This document shows positions 23,287-35,153 of a stretch of 64,000 nt of DNA, in pieces. The notes beneath the pieces are model-generated. The model did not search any database. It was not told where the DNA came from and saw only the letters and a list, made by a program, of their open reading frames with translations. Made by a program: the position numbers and the translations under genes. Each line of letters begins with the position of its first letter. Positions within the stretch are counted from its first letter, which is position 1. The stretch lies in NCBI GenBank assembly GCA_951802195.1, contig OX637623.1:1426001-1490000 (forward strand). Direction: 5' to 3'. This DNA is from Tausonia pullulans. Lineage: Eukaryota > Basidiomycota > Tremellomycetes > Cystofilobasidiales > Mrakiaceae.

Positions 23287-24191
23287 GGTGGAAAGCAAGG
23301 CTCGATGCTGGGAGGGCGAGAGTGGAAGATGTGGCGAAAGTGTCGACAGAGAAAACCAAACCACTGCTGGCCGTCGTTGACGGCAAGAGAGCAAGCAGAG
23401 GACAATGTGAGACTCGAGAGTGAGAGAGAGAGAGGAGAAATAACGAGATAGCTTGCTCCCAGAAAAGGCATCGGGGCTTCGGAGTAAGGTCCTCTCTCCG
23501 CAACGAGGGGGGCGAGCGAGCTGCAAGAGCATGCATGCGCGCGGAAAGGCTCGAGACCCAGTCAGAGAAAAGAAGGGGCAGTAAGCGAGTCCGATGCCTG
23601 CATGTATGTCGTCTTTGTCTTGCATCAGCTTCCGGGGGGATCACCTCGGAAAGAGGACAGCCGACACAGGGGGCTCGTGGTTTGCTCGTGGCAAGTACGA
23701 ACGGATGGATCCCAGAGGGTTGCGTCACTACCACACACCCTGGCCAAGATCTAGGGGCTCTCACAACGGCGGAGCACGTTGGGCCACAGGCGGCAAGCCC
23801 TTGTTCAGGCCGCTCGAGCCCAGACGGCGGGGCAGCTGAGATGAGAGAAGACAAGGACGACAAGGCAGACCTCACTCGGGTTGACCGAGATGATAGTCGG
23901 AGAGAGGATGAAGCGCGCGCGAGCAAGCCCCTTGCCAGTCACCAAGGGCCTGCCTTACCTGGTTTCGTCCGTGTCTTTACCTCGGGATCCTTCTTGTTAG
24001 TGGGAGTCTGAACACATTCCTATGCATGTCGACGAAAGGAAGACCATCGCTACGGCGTCCCCTTGACGACGACCAACACTCGCAGGGACGACGGCGAAAG
24101 CGCGACGACCTTCCTTCGCGCGTTCGCTCTCTTTCTCAACCGTCATCATCGGACGAAACCCCCTTCCCTCTCCCCCCTAACTCATCTGCCC
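23287..24191. promoter_or_regulatory. Spacer and probable divergent promoter before the RNPS1-like gene
   Basis: About 0.9 kb. A long minus-strand reading (22817-23926) crosses it and starts with an N-terminus that looks vaguely like a mitochondrial presequence, but has no domain support. The last 100 bases before the RNPS1-like ATG are CT-rich. Confidence 0.4.
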
Positions 24192-25723
24192 ATGTCCCGC
24201 GGCCGCTCAACCTCCCCAAAGTCCCTCACCGGATCCCCCGTGCCGCCTCGCCCCGCAGGTTCTGCCCCCGCCGCCAGCGAGGCCGAGGAAGGAGCCGGAG
24301 GAAGCATACGCGTCGTTGTCGTCCAGCACCTCACCAAGAGTGCGTCGGGCCACTTTGAAACGCGTGGGCTCGCTGACGGAAGCTCATTCTTTTCCTTCCT
24401 GCAGATGTTCAGAGGACTCACCTCGAAGAGATCTTTGGGCAATATGGCGAGATTACTGCCCTTGACTTGCCGCTCTTCAAGCTCTGTGCGTTGTCATTTC
24501 GCGCGCTGCTTCTTGTCGTCTTTCGCGTGACGTGTGCCTCAAGAGGACATCCTCTTCGGCTCTTGACTCCTGTCTGTCTGCACGAGTGACCGGCCCAAAG
24601 GGATGGTCCGTTGGGCGGATGCAGCCACGACGACGGCCTTCTTGCGTCGTCGCGACAAAACAGCCTCGCTCTTTCCCTCACATTCGACGAGGCCCTTCAT
24701 AGAGACACCGACCTTCCCCCTTCGGGCCTTTCACTGATAGTATCACCCCCTCTCTCAGCTGGCCAGAACCGAGGCAAAGCCGCGATTGAGTTTGCCTCGC
24801 CTTCCTCCGCCTCTCTCGCCGCATCGCACATGAACTTCGGTTCTCTCGATGGAGCGACCCTCGCTGTCGAACTCTCAGACTTGCCTCTGCCCAAGCCTCA
24901 GAGGGACGACTCGCCTTCACCCCCCAGACGCCGGAGAAGGGGGTCGTCGTTCTCCCGCTCCCCGTCGAAGTCGCCGGTGGGAGGAAGAAGGAGGAGGTCG
25001 CCTCCGCCTCCGCTTGGTGGGGGCAGGAGGAGCCGTTCGCCGCCACCGAGGAGGCTTCGTCGTAGCCTGTCCAGGAGTGTGAGCCCGCCGAGGCGACGAG
25101 GGGGACCGCCTCCTCCTGGAGGTCCGCCGTACGGAGGAGGCGGGTACCGCGGGGCGTTCAACGGCGGTGGGCGAGGCGGATACCGGGGTGGACCTGTCGG
25201 TGGTCCCGGACGGGGAGGCTACGGCGGTGGACGACGTTCCCCTAGTCCTGGATGGAGAGGGGGAGGAAGAGGGCCTCCCACGCGAGGAGGCGCTCCGAGG
25301 AGGAGAAGCCCGAGCTATGACGGTGGCCGGAGGAGATCCTACAGTCGGAGCAGGAGCCGGAGTCCCGTCCCTCGCAGGCATCGGTTCGTACTAGTTCTCG
25401 CTCACGTATCCCCTCTCTTGTTATGTCCATAGCTGATTGCCTTACTTCACAGGGCTCCCACCTACAGCCGCTCGCGATCCCGCTCCTTCTCCCGCTCGCG
25501 GTCCCGCTCCTTCTCTCCCCCTCGTCGCCGTCGTCGCTCGCCTTCCCCTGGACGCTCTCGATCCCGCTCTCGCTCGAGATCATACTCGCTCTCTCGCTCA
25601 CGCTCTCGCTCGCGCTCGCCGGTCGGACCGTCATCCAGGAGGCGCTCACCTTCGAGGACAAGGACGAGGACGAGGTCGAGGTCGCGGGCGATGAGCATCT
25701 CGGCGAGCCCCGAAAGAAAGTAA
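24192..25723 (+). CDS. RNPS1-like RNA-binding protein (RRM plus RS and RGG domains)
   Basis: RNPS1 belongs to splicing-associated and exon-junction peripheral complexes in the nucleus. Four exons fit: 24192-24339, 24405-24485, 24759-25383 and 25453-25723. The protein has a short Ser-rich N-terminus, then one RRM. RNP2 is RVVVVQHL. The RRM continues NVQRTHLEEIFGQYGEITAL and DLPLFKL, and RNP1 is NRGKAAIEF. The order resembles RNPS1 (x-L-T-x-N-V-x-x-x-H-L-x-E-I-F). After the RRM come RS repeats, a Gly/Arg block with many GGR/RGG units (about 25130-25280), then a second and third RS block of SRSRSRS type. The stop TAA (25721-25723) overlaps a perfect GTAAGT donor, so an extra 3' exon cannot be excluded. 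The length is about 374 residues. The Gly/Arg block between RS domains is a notable variation. Confidence 0.8.
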
Positions 25724-26295
25724 GTGGAGGACTCAAGATGGGCTGGAAGGAGGGTGGGTGATGGCTAGCTTGCCTGGCTGCTTGGTGACGGGGAGGACAA
25801 CCTTGTTGAGCGGAAGGCGGCTTGAAAACTCCAAGGTTGGAGAGCCTTGGATGCAACGAATGACTAAAGAGACGAACCTAGTGGAAAGACATCGGATGAA
25901 ATTCTGAAAGACAGGACAGACGTCGGAGCTCTTCATTGCTCGACCGGCGCGTCAAGTCAGTCACATGCATGTTGTTCGTTCATTGGTCGTAAACAGGCTG
26001 CGAAAAGGCTGGGCAGGAGGGAGACCGACTTTGAAACGCTCGGACAAAACGGTCATTGGCTCAATACCACGGGCAGAGGGGGGCTATTCACCCGGGCCGG
26101 GTGCGAGAGGAGGTGAGTTCCGGCCCACAATATTAGAGCCGAGCATCGGAGGTCGGACCGGAAGTCGGGTTGTCAAATGCCCCGACGGCGAGTTGAATTG
26201 ATTCAGCCCGCGTTCGTTTCCTCTGCTCCATCTGCCCATCGGGAAAGTGTTCTGCCAACCATCAGTACCTACTCGTCTCTCTTCCTCTTCCAGCC
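25724..26295. other. Spacer between the RNPS1-like and SDR genes
   Basis: This 572-base spacer holds the 3' UTR of one gene and the promoter and leader of the next. Nothing else recognised. Confidence 0.5.
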
Positions 26296-27953
26296 ATGCC
26301 CGCCGCCGACTATCCCATCCCTAACCTTCCCTCGCACGTCAAGGTGTGTAAGAAAGGGATCATACAGCTCCTCGGCCGGACCCGACTGACGACCATCTTC
26401 CCATCTTTCTCGTTCGCAGACGATTCTCGTCACTGGCGCTGGGTGAGGGTCTGACCACGTGGAGGATCTGATGGAGACGACTGCTGATAGCTTCCTACTG
26501 ACCCGATCAGCGGCTTCCTCGGCCAGCTTGTCTGCGCCAAACTCCTCACCAATTACCCGTCTGTCGAGCTCGTCGCGACCGACGTGCGCCCTCCCCCAAC
26601 AGACTTTGCCAACGGTGGCAAGGAGCGTGTGACGTCGCTAGCGGCCGATCTGGGGGATACCTCGAGCCTCGGGAAGCTATTTGCGGGTCGCTCCATCGAT
26701 GCCGTTTTTGCGTGAGTTGAGAACGCAAGCCCGAGCGGGGAACAGAGATAGACTCGGAGCGGGCGGATGGTCGCTCATGTCATTTCTCCCCCTTTCCTAC
26801 TCTAGTCTCCATGGAATTATGTCCGGGGGCTCGGAGCAGGACTTTGAGCTCGGCTACCGCGTCAACGTCGACTCGCACGTCTCGCTCCTCAAGGGCGTCA
26901 CCAAGCACCACAAGGAGAGCCGGCCGCAGGGGTCGCCGCTTCCGCTCTACATCTACACGTCGAGTCAGGCCGTCTACGGTGGGCCTAAGTGCCTGCCGAC
27001 GTCGACGGTTCAACCGGAGTCAGTTCTTAGCGCGGCGGTGGTGGTGATGATGGCGTGGTGATGATCCCTTACTGACATGGCCGTCACTTCGATCTTTTCT
27101 CAGCGACACTCCCGTCCTCCCCGAGTCCTCCTACGGCGTGAGCAAGTGAGTTACGAGCCTGGAGTTTGTCAATGAGCGGTGGCTGACTTTAGACTGCGGA
27201 TTTCTGAAGACTTATTGTCGAGCTCTACGTGTTTGACTACACGCGCAAAGGGTTCATCGACGGTCGCATGCTCCGTCTCCCAACCGTCGCCGTCCGCTCT
27301 GGAGTACGTTTCTTCATCTTCATCATCCCCCTTCCCCCCCACCCCCGCCCAACCTTACTGATCGCTTCCCTTTGCTTTTCCAGGTTCCCTCCTCCGCCGC
27401 TTCGTCCTTCATCTCCGGCCTCATCCGCGAGCCGCTCCAGGGTCTCCGCTCCGACTGCCCCGTTGCCGACTCGCTGGACGACCCGAACATGGACACTCTG
27501 GGTGTCCACATCACCTCGGTCCGGACCGTCGTCCACAACATCGTTTACGCGCTGTCGATCCCGGGGGAGAACTTCCCGGCGCACTCACGGTCTGTGTGAG
27601 TTAACGACCGGCTCGCCCTCTCTGCGTTCTGGACCCTCCCCCCTCTGATGAGCGACCCTCCTCCCGCCCCTTGCGTTCTCTCTCTCTCCAGTAACATCCC
27701 CGGCATCACCACGACCCCCCGCAAGATCCTCGCCTCCCTCGTGAAGGCGTCCGGCTCCGAGTCGACGCTCTCGCTCATCGACTTCCAGCGCAACCCGCAG
27801 GTGCTGGCGATCACCGCCCACTGGCCCGGCGGGTTCGAGCCCTCGGCGGCGCTCGCGCTCGGGTTCGCCCGGGACGACGAGGCGACGGGCTTCGACGCGG
27901 CCGTCGAGGAGTTCAAGAGGGAGCTCGAGAGGGAGGGCAAGCTGAAGATCTAG
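26296..27953 (+). CDS. Extended short-chain dehydrogenase/epimerase, D-erythronate dehydrogenase (DenD)-like
   Basis: An NAD(P)-dependent sugar or sugar-acid dehydrogenase or epimerase. The protein starts MPAADYPIPNLPSHVK. After an intron it reads TILVTGAGGFLGQLVC, the Rossmann GxxGxxG motif, itself split by an intron. Next is a VATDV strand with the acidic residue that selects NAD. The strongly family-like segment LHGIMSGGSEQDFELGYRVN follows, with DVHS-like VDSHVSLL. The catalytic region has YTSSQAVYGG (Ser) and SSYGVSK (Tyr-x-x-x-Lys; 27130-27146). The LHGIMSGGSE block is typical of DenD-type enzymes that oxidise D-erythronate, so that substrate is possible but inferred. About seven exons are inferred. 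The stop is at 27951-27953 after EREGKLKI. All SDR catalytic residues are present. Confidence 0.85.
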
Positions 27954-28344
27954 AGCGGCGAAGAGAGGGGGGGCGGGGGGCGTGACGACGTGTTAGGGGT
28001 CCATCCACTATAGTTGATTTTAGTATGTTCTTGCTTTTTCTTTTAATAAGGAGAGTGGAGGGGGGAGGGGGGGGGGGGGGGAATAGTGAAAGAACCCGTC
28101 GTGATCGTTGAAAGGAAGAGAGGACGGAGATGCTAGTTCAAAGTGAGAGGATGGAGCAGGACGACTTATTATAAAGAATGGATGATGGAAGGGAATGAAT
28201 GTCCTAGAAGTGATGAACAGTAGATGCAATCAGGAGAAGCATAATACCCGAAGAAACGAACAATTACGAGAGGTAAGGAAGGAACCAGGGGCACGAAAAC
28301 AAAAAGAGAAAACACAGCGAACAGAGGGGGAGAGAGAGGGAGAT
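27954..28344. other. Convergent 3' spacer with long G tract
   Basis: This 391-base spacer includes an almost pure G run at about 28058-28081. The rest is A/G-rich and presumably holds the 3' UTRs of both flanking genes. Confidence 0.5.
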
Positions 28345-30137
28345 CTAGCAAAGGGCCATCGCCGCTCCGAAAGCGAGCGATCCAACGAAGCCAGCCCACC
28401 ATCTCTGCCGGCTGCCGCCGATACTCGTCGATAAAGACGACGCAGAGGACTTGTTAGTCCCGCTCGCTTGGGCGGCGATGATGGATGGTGCCCAGCCGGC
28501 GCCGCAGACGGCGTTGGTCCTGCAGAAGGAAGAAAGAAGTGGAGGGGGGGGGGGGGGGGGAAGTGGATCAGCTATCTGTCCGAGTGAAAGGCACGAGGCA
28601 GTTGACGCTCTCACTTGTCGACCGCCGGCCCAAACGAGACGCTCAGCGGGAGCGAGCTGTTGGCGGCGTTGTTGGCGTAGATCGAAAGGAGCTTCTTGAT
28701 GCAGCTCGAGCACGTCGGCTTGACCTTAGAGAGAAGGCTGGGAGACGTCCACCGTCAGTGAAGGGAAAGAAAAAAATAATGGGGAAGAAGGGCGGCTACC
28801 TACCTCGCGCCCGTGAACAACTGCCAGTAGAAGAGATCGTCCGCCGTCTTCTCCCCGACCGCCTCGACATAACAGTACGCGCCCGTCTCCTCCGATACAA
28901 GGCCCCCAGCCTGCCTCATGAATCCATACGCGTTCAAGCCCGTCAACGCCTCCTTCGCCACCGAGTTCCCATCCTTCAAGTCCGGCTTGCACCCGTCCTC
29001 GAGCGACCGCGCGAAGCCGTCCATGGCCTCCTGGCAGTCCTCCGCTGAGGGGACGGTCTCGAGCGTTGCTTGGACAAGCGCAGTGAGCCTTGTGAGGTTC
29101 GTAGAGGCTTTGGAGAAGCTCGTAGAGGAGGAGAGGAGGAGAGAGAAGGGGCGGCAGGCCTTGAAGGTTGAGGAGGAGAGAACGATGGAGAGCGAGGAGA
29201 GGCAGGCGCTTGTGAAGTTGAGGGATAGAGAGGTGTCGAAGGGTTGGGGGAAGGGCGTGGGCACGGCTGCGGCGGGCGTTGGGACCGGCGGGGCGGGGTT
29301 GACGAACACGGTCGTCGTGGAACCTTTGGAGGAGGCGGAGGGCGCCGCGGAGGGTGTAGGAGCCGACGTTTCGGAATCCCCTTCTGCCGCTGACGTCGTA
29401 GCGAGCGAGCCGCCAGTGCTGTCATCAGATGCGACAGCCGCTTCAGACGGTTGAGAAGGCGACTCTGCGACCGTCGTCGCTAGCGCCGCCACCGCGAAGT
29501 CCTCGTCCCCCTCGGCCGCCTTGGCTCCTCCGGCAGTTCCGAAGGGGACAGTCTCGACGACGGCGATCTCTGGTGTCGTATCCCTCTTGCTCTTGGTCCT
29601 CGTGCCGTTAGTGCTCGCCTGGGCGTTCGCAGCCTCGACAGCAGCGACGGCAGCAGCGGCCGCAGAGTCCCCGCCGTCTTCTCCGGCCGAAGAAGCAGCA
29701 GAAGCGCAGTCTGTCTGCGACCAGCTGGCCTGGCCATTGATGGGCTCCGAGGAGGCTGACGAGGCCCAGAGGACGAGGTCCTCTAGCGAGAGAAGCGGGG
29801 GCGACGGTGGAGCGGGGGGAGGATGGGGTGTTGATAATGAAGTCGACGGGCGATCGTCCGTCGAAACGGACAACGGCGGAGGAGGAAGTGCAGATGGGAC
29901 TGCAGCGACGATGGGCGAGCCGACAATGGCGAGGAGCGCGAGAGCGAGAGCGAGGACGAGCCGACGGGGGGGAGGGCGTTGTCGCCGTGTTGCTGTTGGA
30001 CGGGGTTGGGAGGAGCGGCGGCGGCAATGGTGGCCGTCGTCGTCGACGAGGGGCACGTGCTGAAGAGATGACGGCCGGCTGCTGCGGCTGCTGCTCCCTG
30101 TGCTTCCTGAGGAGCAGCAGGACGACGATGGAGACAT
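28345..30137 (-). CDS. Secreted or GPI-anchored DUF7729-like protein
   Basis: The start ATG (30135-30137) gives MSPSSSCCSSGSTGSSS. A basic segment and a hydrophobic stretch follow (RRLVLALALALLAIVGSPIV), at about residues 65-85; this is either an internal signal or a type II anchor. A long Ser/Ala/Thr/Pro linker follows. The C-terminal globular part has regular cysteines: LNFTSACLSSLSIVL, FKACRPFS, AEDCQEAM, DGCKPDL, YGFMRQAGG, GAYCYVEAV, DLFYWQLF. After an intron (GTAGGT..CAG) it reads KPTCSSCIKKLLSIYANNAA. After a second intron it reads TNAVCGAGWAP. It ends in a Ser-rich region and a hydrophobic tail (WWAGFVGSLAFGAAMALC), consistent with GPI attachment. The cysteine pattern matches a fungal surface-protein domain I know as DUF7729; the name is from memory. 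Function unknown, probably cell wall or membrane. Confidence 0.7.
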
Positions 30138-31401
30138 GGGAAAAGGAGTGTGGGTTCCGTCAAAGGAGAAGGGAGGGAAAAGAAGAGGGAGAGGGCGAGG
30201 GGAGAGAGAGAAGAGGGAAAGGGGTCGGTCGCCAGAAACCGCAAGGCCTCGTCTCTCGTTCCTCGGGCCGAGAGCGTGTAAGAGAAAGCGGCTGGAGGAA
30301 GGTGAAGAAGGGTCAGCGTCCCTCGCTTGGGCGGCTATGAACCGAAAGCGTGCAGGCGAAGGCGTACACGCACACGAGAAAGAAAAGGGAAGACGGAGAG
30401 AACGGGTCGGAATGGTTGAGGGAAGCCTGGGCTGAGTGAGAAGAAGAAGGAGAGCGGGCCTGTTGTCTGCGGCCGCCGGGGAGACGGCGAGAGTAGGAGG
30501 GGTTCGACCGCGCCGAAACACCTCGCGTCCTTCCGAACGGCTCGCTGCGATGATCAGCTCCTCCCATCGCCGGCCGTTGTGGCGGGACCAGCCAGCCGGG
30601 CTTGAAGTGCAAGCGAGCAACAATAATGAGCCTCGGGTTCCTCTCTCTCGCACAAACGACCTTTCCGTTCGTCGTTGCCCGTTGTCTTCGTCTCCGTCCT
30701 CGCTAGCGCCTCGCTCGCGTGCCAGGGATCGCCCAAACGAAGGGCGACGATCGTGGCGCTCAAACCAGCTCCCTCAAATTCTCCCGCGGCTTCGGACGGC
30801 TGGCCGTTCAACAGAGGAAGGACAGCGGGAAAAAAAAAACAGCCAAGCAGCTAGTCATCTCTCTCTTATATATACACACACACACATCCGAATTATCCCA
30901 TCTTGCCTTGATTGCATAGCCGGTCGGTCCCACAAGGGGCCGGCCGGGCAAGGGTCGCGGGCGGAACAATATATGGCTGGCTATCCAGAAGGGCCCCATG
31001 GGCCGCAGGGAATGGGAGTATTATTCTGCTTCACTCTCCGATCCACAGCAGAGGCTCCTCGCTCTTCCTATCGCGCTAGTTCGACGGGCGACCGACTGAA
31101 CCGAACCGATCCTCGCGACCAATGATCATCGATAAAAGGGCCGGCCCCGTCTTGACCGGAAGTGACTGGCCCGCGGAAAGAGACGGGCAGGAAAAGAGTG
31201 GGGGGGGATGATCAGACGAAGATCGACAACCAACCGGCGATCCCTTCTTCCCTCTGTCGTTGTCCACGAGGGCTTCACGGTCCAGAAGATATAAGAATCA
31301 GTTCTCGCAAAGAGGGAAACAGAACAAAAGAAAGGGAAAAGAAGAAAGTAGAAGGAGAAGAGAAGAAAACAAATAGAAACGCCGCCCTTCTCCCCCGCTG
31401 A
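30138..31401. promoter_or_regulatory. 1.26-kb upstream region of the DUF7729-like gene
   Basis: Spacer between the TUP1 3' end and the start of the DUF7729-like gene, both on the minus strand. A TATATATA stretch with a (CA)n microsatellite lies at about 30868-30888. Purine-rich DNA at 31300-31385 is probably the TUP1 3' UTR. Long readings on either strand have no domain support. Confidence 0.45.
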
Positions 31402-34061
31402 TCATTCCCTCACAGGCCAGTAGCTCCAAATTCTCGCGTTCAAGTCGCCACTCCCCGTCGCCAGCATCCCCTGCGTCTTGCTCAAATCAACGCTGATGAC
31501 GCTATTTTTGTGACCCTGGAGCATAAACTGCATCTGCCCCGTGGCGACCTCGAAGAAGAGCACCGTCCGGTCTTTGGACCCAGACACCACCCACCGACCG
31601 TCGTGGGCAACGGCGACGGAGAGGACATAGTCCTGGTGGCCGGCGACAATCTTGGTGCAGGCGCCGTAGAGGCCAGTTCCAGGTTCGCCTGATGGGAGGG
31701 GAGGGGGGATGGCGGAGGAGGAGGTCGGAGGGGGAGTTGGTCGTGGGGGGGAGAGGTCCCAGACACGGAGGGTTCGGTCGAGCGAGCCGGAGCAGAGGTA
31801 CTTGGAAGTGGAGAGACAAGTTAGCGCAAGAGCAAAAGGGAGCGAGAGAACGACCACGCCTCCCTCACCTGTCCATCCGGGGCAAACGCAACGCTGTAGA
31901 CCGAGTCCGAGTGACCCGCGAGCCTCGCCAGCTGCTTCCCCGTCTGGGCGTCCCAGACCCTCACAACCGCATCCAAGCTCCCCGCCGCGACGGTCCTTCC
32001 ATCCGGGCTCACTGCGACGCTCGTCAACCCAGCGTCGGCAGGTCCATTCTCGCCCATAACGAAATCATCCACCTTGAGGTCGAAGATGCACGAGCCCGTC
32101 TCGATATCCCAAATCCGGGCCGACTTGTCGCCGGAACCAGAGACGAGGTGCCGACCGTCGGCGGAGAAGTCGAGCGAGTAGATCTCCTGGCCGTGGCCCT
32201 GGAGAAGATGCCGGATCCGACGCTTGGAGATATCCCAGATCTGCAGCAAGGACGGACGAGAAGTCGTCAGTTAGCTGTCCCTTTTTTTCTTTTTTCTTTT
32301 CTACTTTGGTTTGGCTTGTGAAAAATAAACAGCAAGACGTACCCGGATCTGACGGTCCTCGGCGCCCGTGGCAAGGTACTTGCCGTCTGGGGAAAAGCAA
32401 AGCGTGCGGATGTAGAGGTCGCCTGGGTAAGAGGTGCTGTCGTCCTGGAGGACGCTGCGGGACGAGTAAGTGGGTATGTGGTCAGCTCCAGCTTACAGGA
32501 AACATCCCTGCCCTTCCCCCATACTCTGCCCCCAAACACTCACCAGATCTTGTTCCCCGTCTGCGAGTCAAACACCTGCACCGTCTTGTTGCAACCCGTC
32601 GCCAAGAAATGCCCGTCGTTCGAGAACTTGACGCAGCAGACGACGCTCTCATGGACGAGCGTGTGGACCAAGTTGACGTCGAGGACCTTCTTGGCCGTCG
32701 GCGACCAAGCGACGAGCCAATCGTTGCCTTCCTTCTTGAGCTCGCGCGACGTCGCATCGGGCTCAATGTCGCTGACGACCGTCATTTGCTGCTCGCGCTG
32801 CTGGATCGTCAGCTGCTGCTGAGTGGGACGAGCTTGGGGCTGAGGCGTCGACCTAGAGCCGGCAGCAGCGGCCGCCGCCGAGTTGGCCGCGGGGGCAGCA
32901 GCCGAAGGTGGCGGCGGGGGGTTCGCTCCGAACTGAGGGGATGCAACGACGGGGCGAGTTGGGCCGAGGGAGGGCGAGTGGATGCCGGCGGCGGGGGGTT
33001 GGGAAGCTCCCCGAGCTCCTGGCTGGCCGGGCTGAGGGGTGCTGGCTCCTCCTGGGCGAGCGGAGGGGAGAGGAGGGAGCGTATTTTCAGGCTGCTTCGA
33101 TGACGAAGCCGCGGTGGAAGAGGGCTGGGAGGAGGGAGGAGGGGGAGGTGCGGAGGAAGAGGAAGCGATGGGAGGGTATTGTCGCTGGGCTGGATGATTG
33201 GGCAAGAGAAACACAGAGGAAGATGTCAGTCCGCAGTGTTGATGGACCAGACAGAAGAGGAAGGAAAGCGACGCGCCGCCCGCCGCCGGATCCGAGGGCA
33301 AAGAGTGCGTCCATGTCCGCCCGCCCGCCCGCCGATCATCCCTCTTCAACCCCTCTCCCTTTCGCCTCGACAACAGAGATATCAAACGCACTCTGATGAC
33401 CCGTAGCAGGCGATCCTATGACGGGCGTGACGCGTCCTCCGGCGTTGTGGCCAAGACCTCCAGCAGGCGGAGGAAGAACGGGAGCGCCGCCGGCGTCGGA
33501 ACCCTTGACCAGCGAGGGAGCGGGACCACGGGCGTCGAGCTCGCGGCGAAGATGGGTAATTTCGGCCTCGTACCTTGGCGTAGTGGGGGAGGGTCAAAAT
33601 AAGGATGGGTCGCAATCGGGAGCGAAGAAACCGAACAACTCACTCTTGCCGGATCTTGAGGTGCTGGGCTTCGAGTTCGTAAAGGCCTTGTCTCAGGAGC
33701 GCAGTCTCGTGGATCTGCTGGGAGACTGCAGGAAGGGGAGGAAAGGGCGAGAAGGGGCGAGCAAACGGAGGAGAGTTGGGCGAGGCAAGCAGATGAGACA
33801 TCAGCCAACTGAGCTGAGACGGCGAAGCAAGCACGAGACGCACTCTTGGCCTCCATCTCGTCCCTCTGGTCCTTCCAGCCCGAGGCGTCGGCACTGAGGG
33901 CCTCGAACTCGCGCTTGACGACGTCAAGCAGCTCGTTGAGCCGGGCGGCGTGAGGGAGGGGCATGGCGGCGGCGGAGGGAACGGGGTGCGGCGGGGGAGG
34001 GGGAGGAGCCTGCTGTTGCTGGTGCGGGTGGGATTGAAGCGGCGGCTTGGACGACGGCTGC

Positions 34062-34093
<32 letters not shown>

Positions 34094-34412
34094 CTGAGGG
34101 TGCAAGAGAGGGAGGGCGCCGGGGCCAGCTGAGGAAGGATGGAGCGATCGGTGCTGGATGGGGAGGGCAAGCAGGACACGTTCGTCAGGACCCTAAAGCG
34201 GGGGCGGGGCGGACTGGATGGCTGGGTGGATGGACGGGGGCGGGCTGGCGGGCGACGTGCTGGACGCCGAGGGGCGCGAGGGAGGGAGAGCGCTGCCTGG
34301 CTGGCTGGCTCTGGCGGCACGGAGGAACGAAGAGGGCGCTGCCGGAGGCACGAGAAAGAAGGAGACGAGGGAGACGATGAGGGGCGGGCCTTACGCTGTA
34401 GAGCGTGAACAT
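31402..34412 (-). CDS. TUP1: Transcriptional corepressor Tup1
   Basis: Tup1 forms a tetramer, binds Ssn6/Cyc8 and represses many genes. The N-terminal tetramerisation helix reads [17 protein letters not shown], then after an intron [19 protein letters not shown] and [10 protein letters not shown], a clear Tup1_N domain. A poly-Gln tract (about 34060-34100) precedes it. A Pro/Ala/Ser/Gln-rich linker follows, then DWLVAWSP and seven WD40 repeats: [110 protein letters not shown], and [20 protein letters not shown]. The stop is at 31402-31404. The start is inferred: no ATG opens the poly-Q exon, but an ATG at 34412 followed by GTAAGG makes an 18-nt first exon (MFTLYS) that splices in frame at the CAG repeat. 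Confidence 0.93.
34040..34103 (-). repeat. CAG/CTG microsatellite encoding poly-Gln in Tup1
   Basis: A run of CTG and TTG triplets on the + strand encodes at least 12 Gln at the Tup1 N-terminus, a common place for Gln-rich tracts in this family. It is likely length-polymorphic. Confidence 0.8.
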
Positions 34413-35153
34413 GAACACCTGGGCGGTGCTTGGGACTGGGGGACGCTCTCGAAGGCTGCTGGCCGGGCTCGGTCGGAGGGCGGCTGGGGTTGGTGGTTGT
34501 TGGTGGACAACGAGGGGGCGTTCGTCCCTCTCGCCCTCGCTGGTGTCCTTCGCTCGCCGCGCTCGCCCACTGGGGCGGCTTTCTTGTCCCCGCGCGGCCA
34601 GAGGGCGAGGCCGTCTGTGCGCGCCAGCCGAGCCAGCGGAAGACGAGCGCAGGCTGCGAGAGAGCTTCCGAGGCCCGCCGCTCCGGCTGCCCCTCTGACC
34701 CCCCCGCTGGCTGGGCTCAAGGCAGGATGACGTGGCGCGTCCGCCGTCGCCGGCCTCCCCGGCGGCGTTGGGGGAGGCTGCGGGAGGCTCGTATGCCACC
34801 TCGCCGGGGGGTTTTCCGTCTGGCGCCAGGCTGGGGCACAACGGCGTGGCAGGAATGGCGAGGCAGGCGAGACAACGCAGCAGCCGGCGCGCGCAGGCCG
34901 GGCCATCCCTGAGCCCAGTCGGCGGATGGTCTCTCTTTTCCCACGCCCTACTTCCGAGACGCTCCTCGGGCCCTGACGGCTCGACAGCATGAGTCGCTGG
35001 TTCTCGTCGCCATCTCCAATCTCCCCGGCGTGGCAAGGCCCGCAGCTAGCGCGAGTCGGCTCGCCGCCGCCGCCGCCGGCCACGCGCGAAACGTCGTCTT
35101 CGCCCCTCGCTTACCGACAACCACCACCCTCATTCCCCACCCCCCTGCCAGCC
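34413..35153. promoter_or_regulatory. Divergent promoter of TUP1 and the syntaxin gene
   Basis: A 741-base, very GC-rich spacer between outward-facing genes. The last 50 bases before the syntaxin ATG are C-rich, as in other leaders here. Open readings of 200-280 codons on both strands come from the GC-rich composition. Confidence 0.45.

Noticed and set aside
22817-23926. 369-codon minus-strand reading with presequence-like N-terminus
   Set aside because: No domain, biased composition, and it conflicts with the more coding-like frame starting at 23286. It could still hold a 5' exon.
31692-32321. 209-codon plus-strand reading
   Set aside because: Antisense shadow of the Tup1 WD40 repeats, which are unmistakable on the minus strand.
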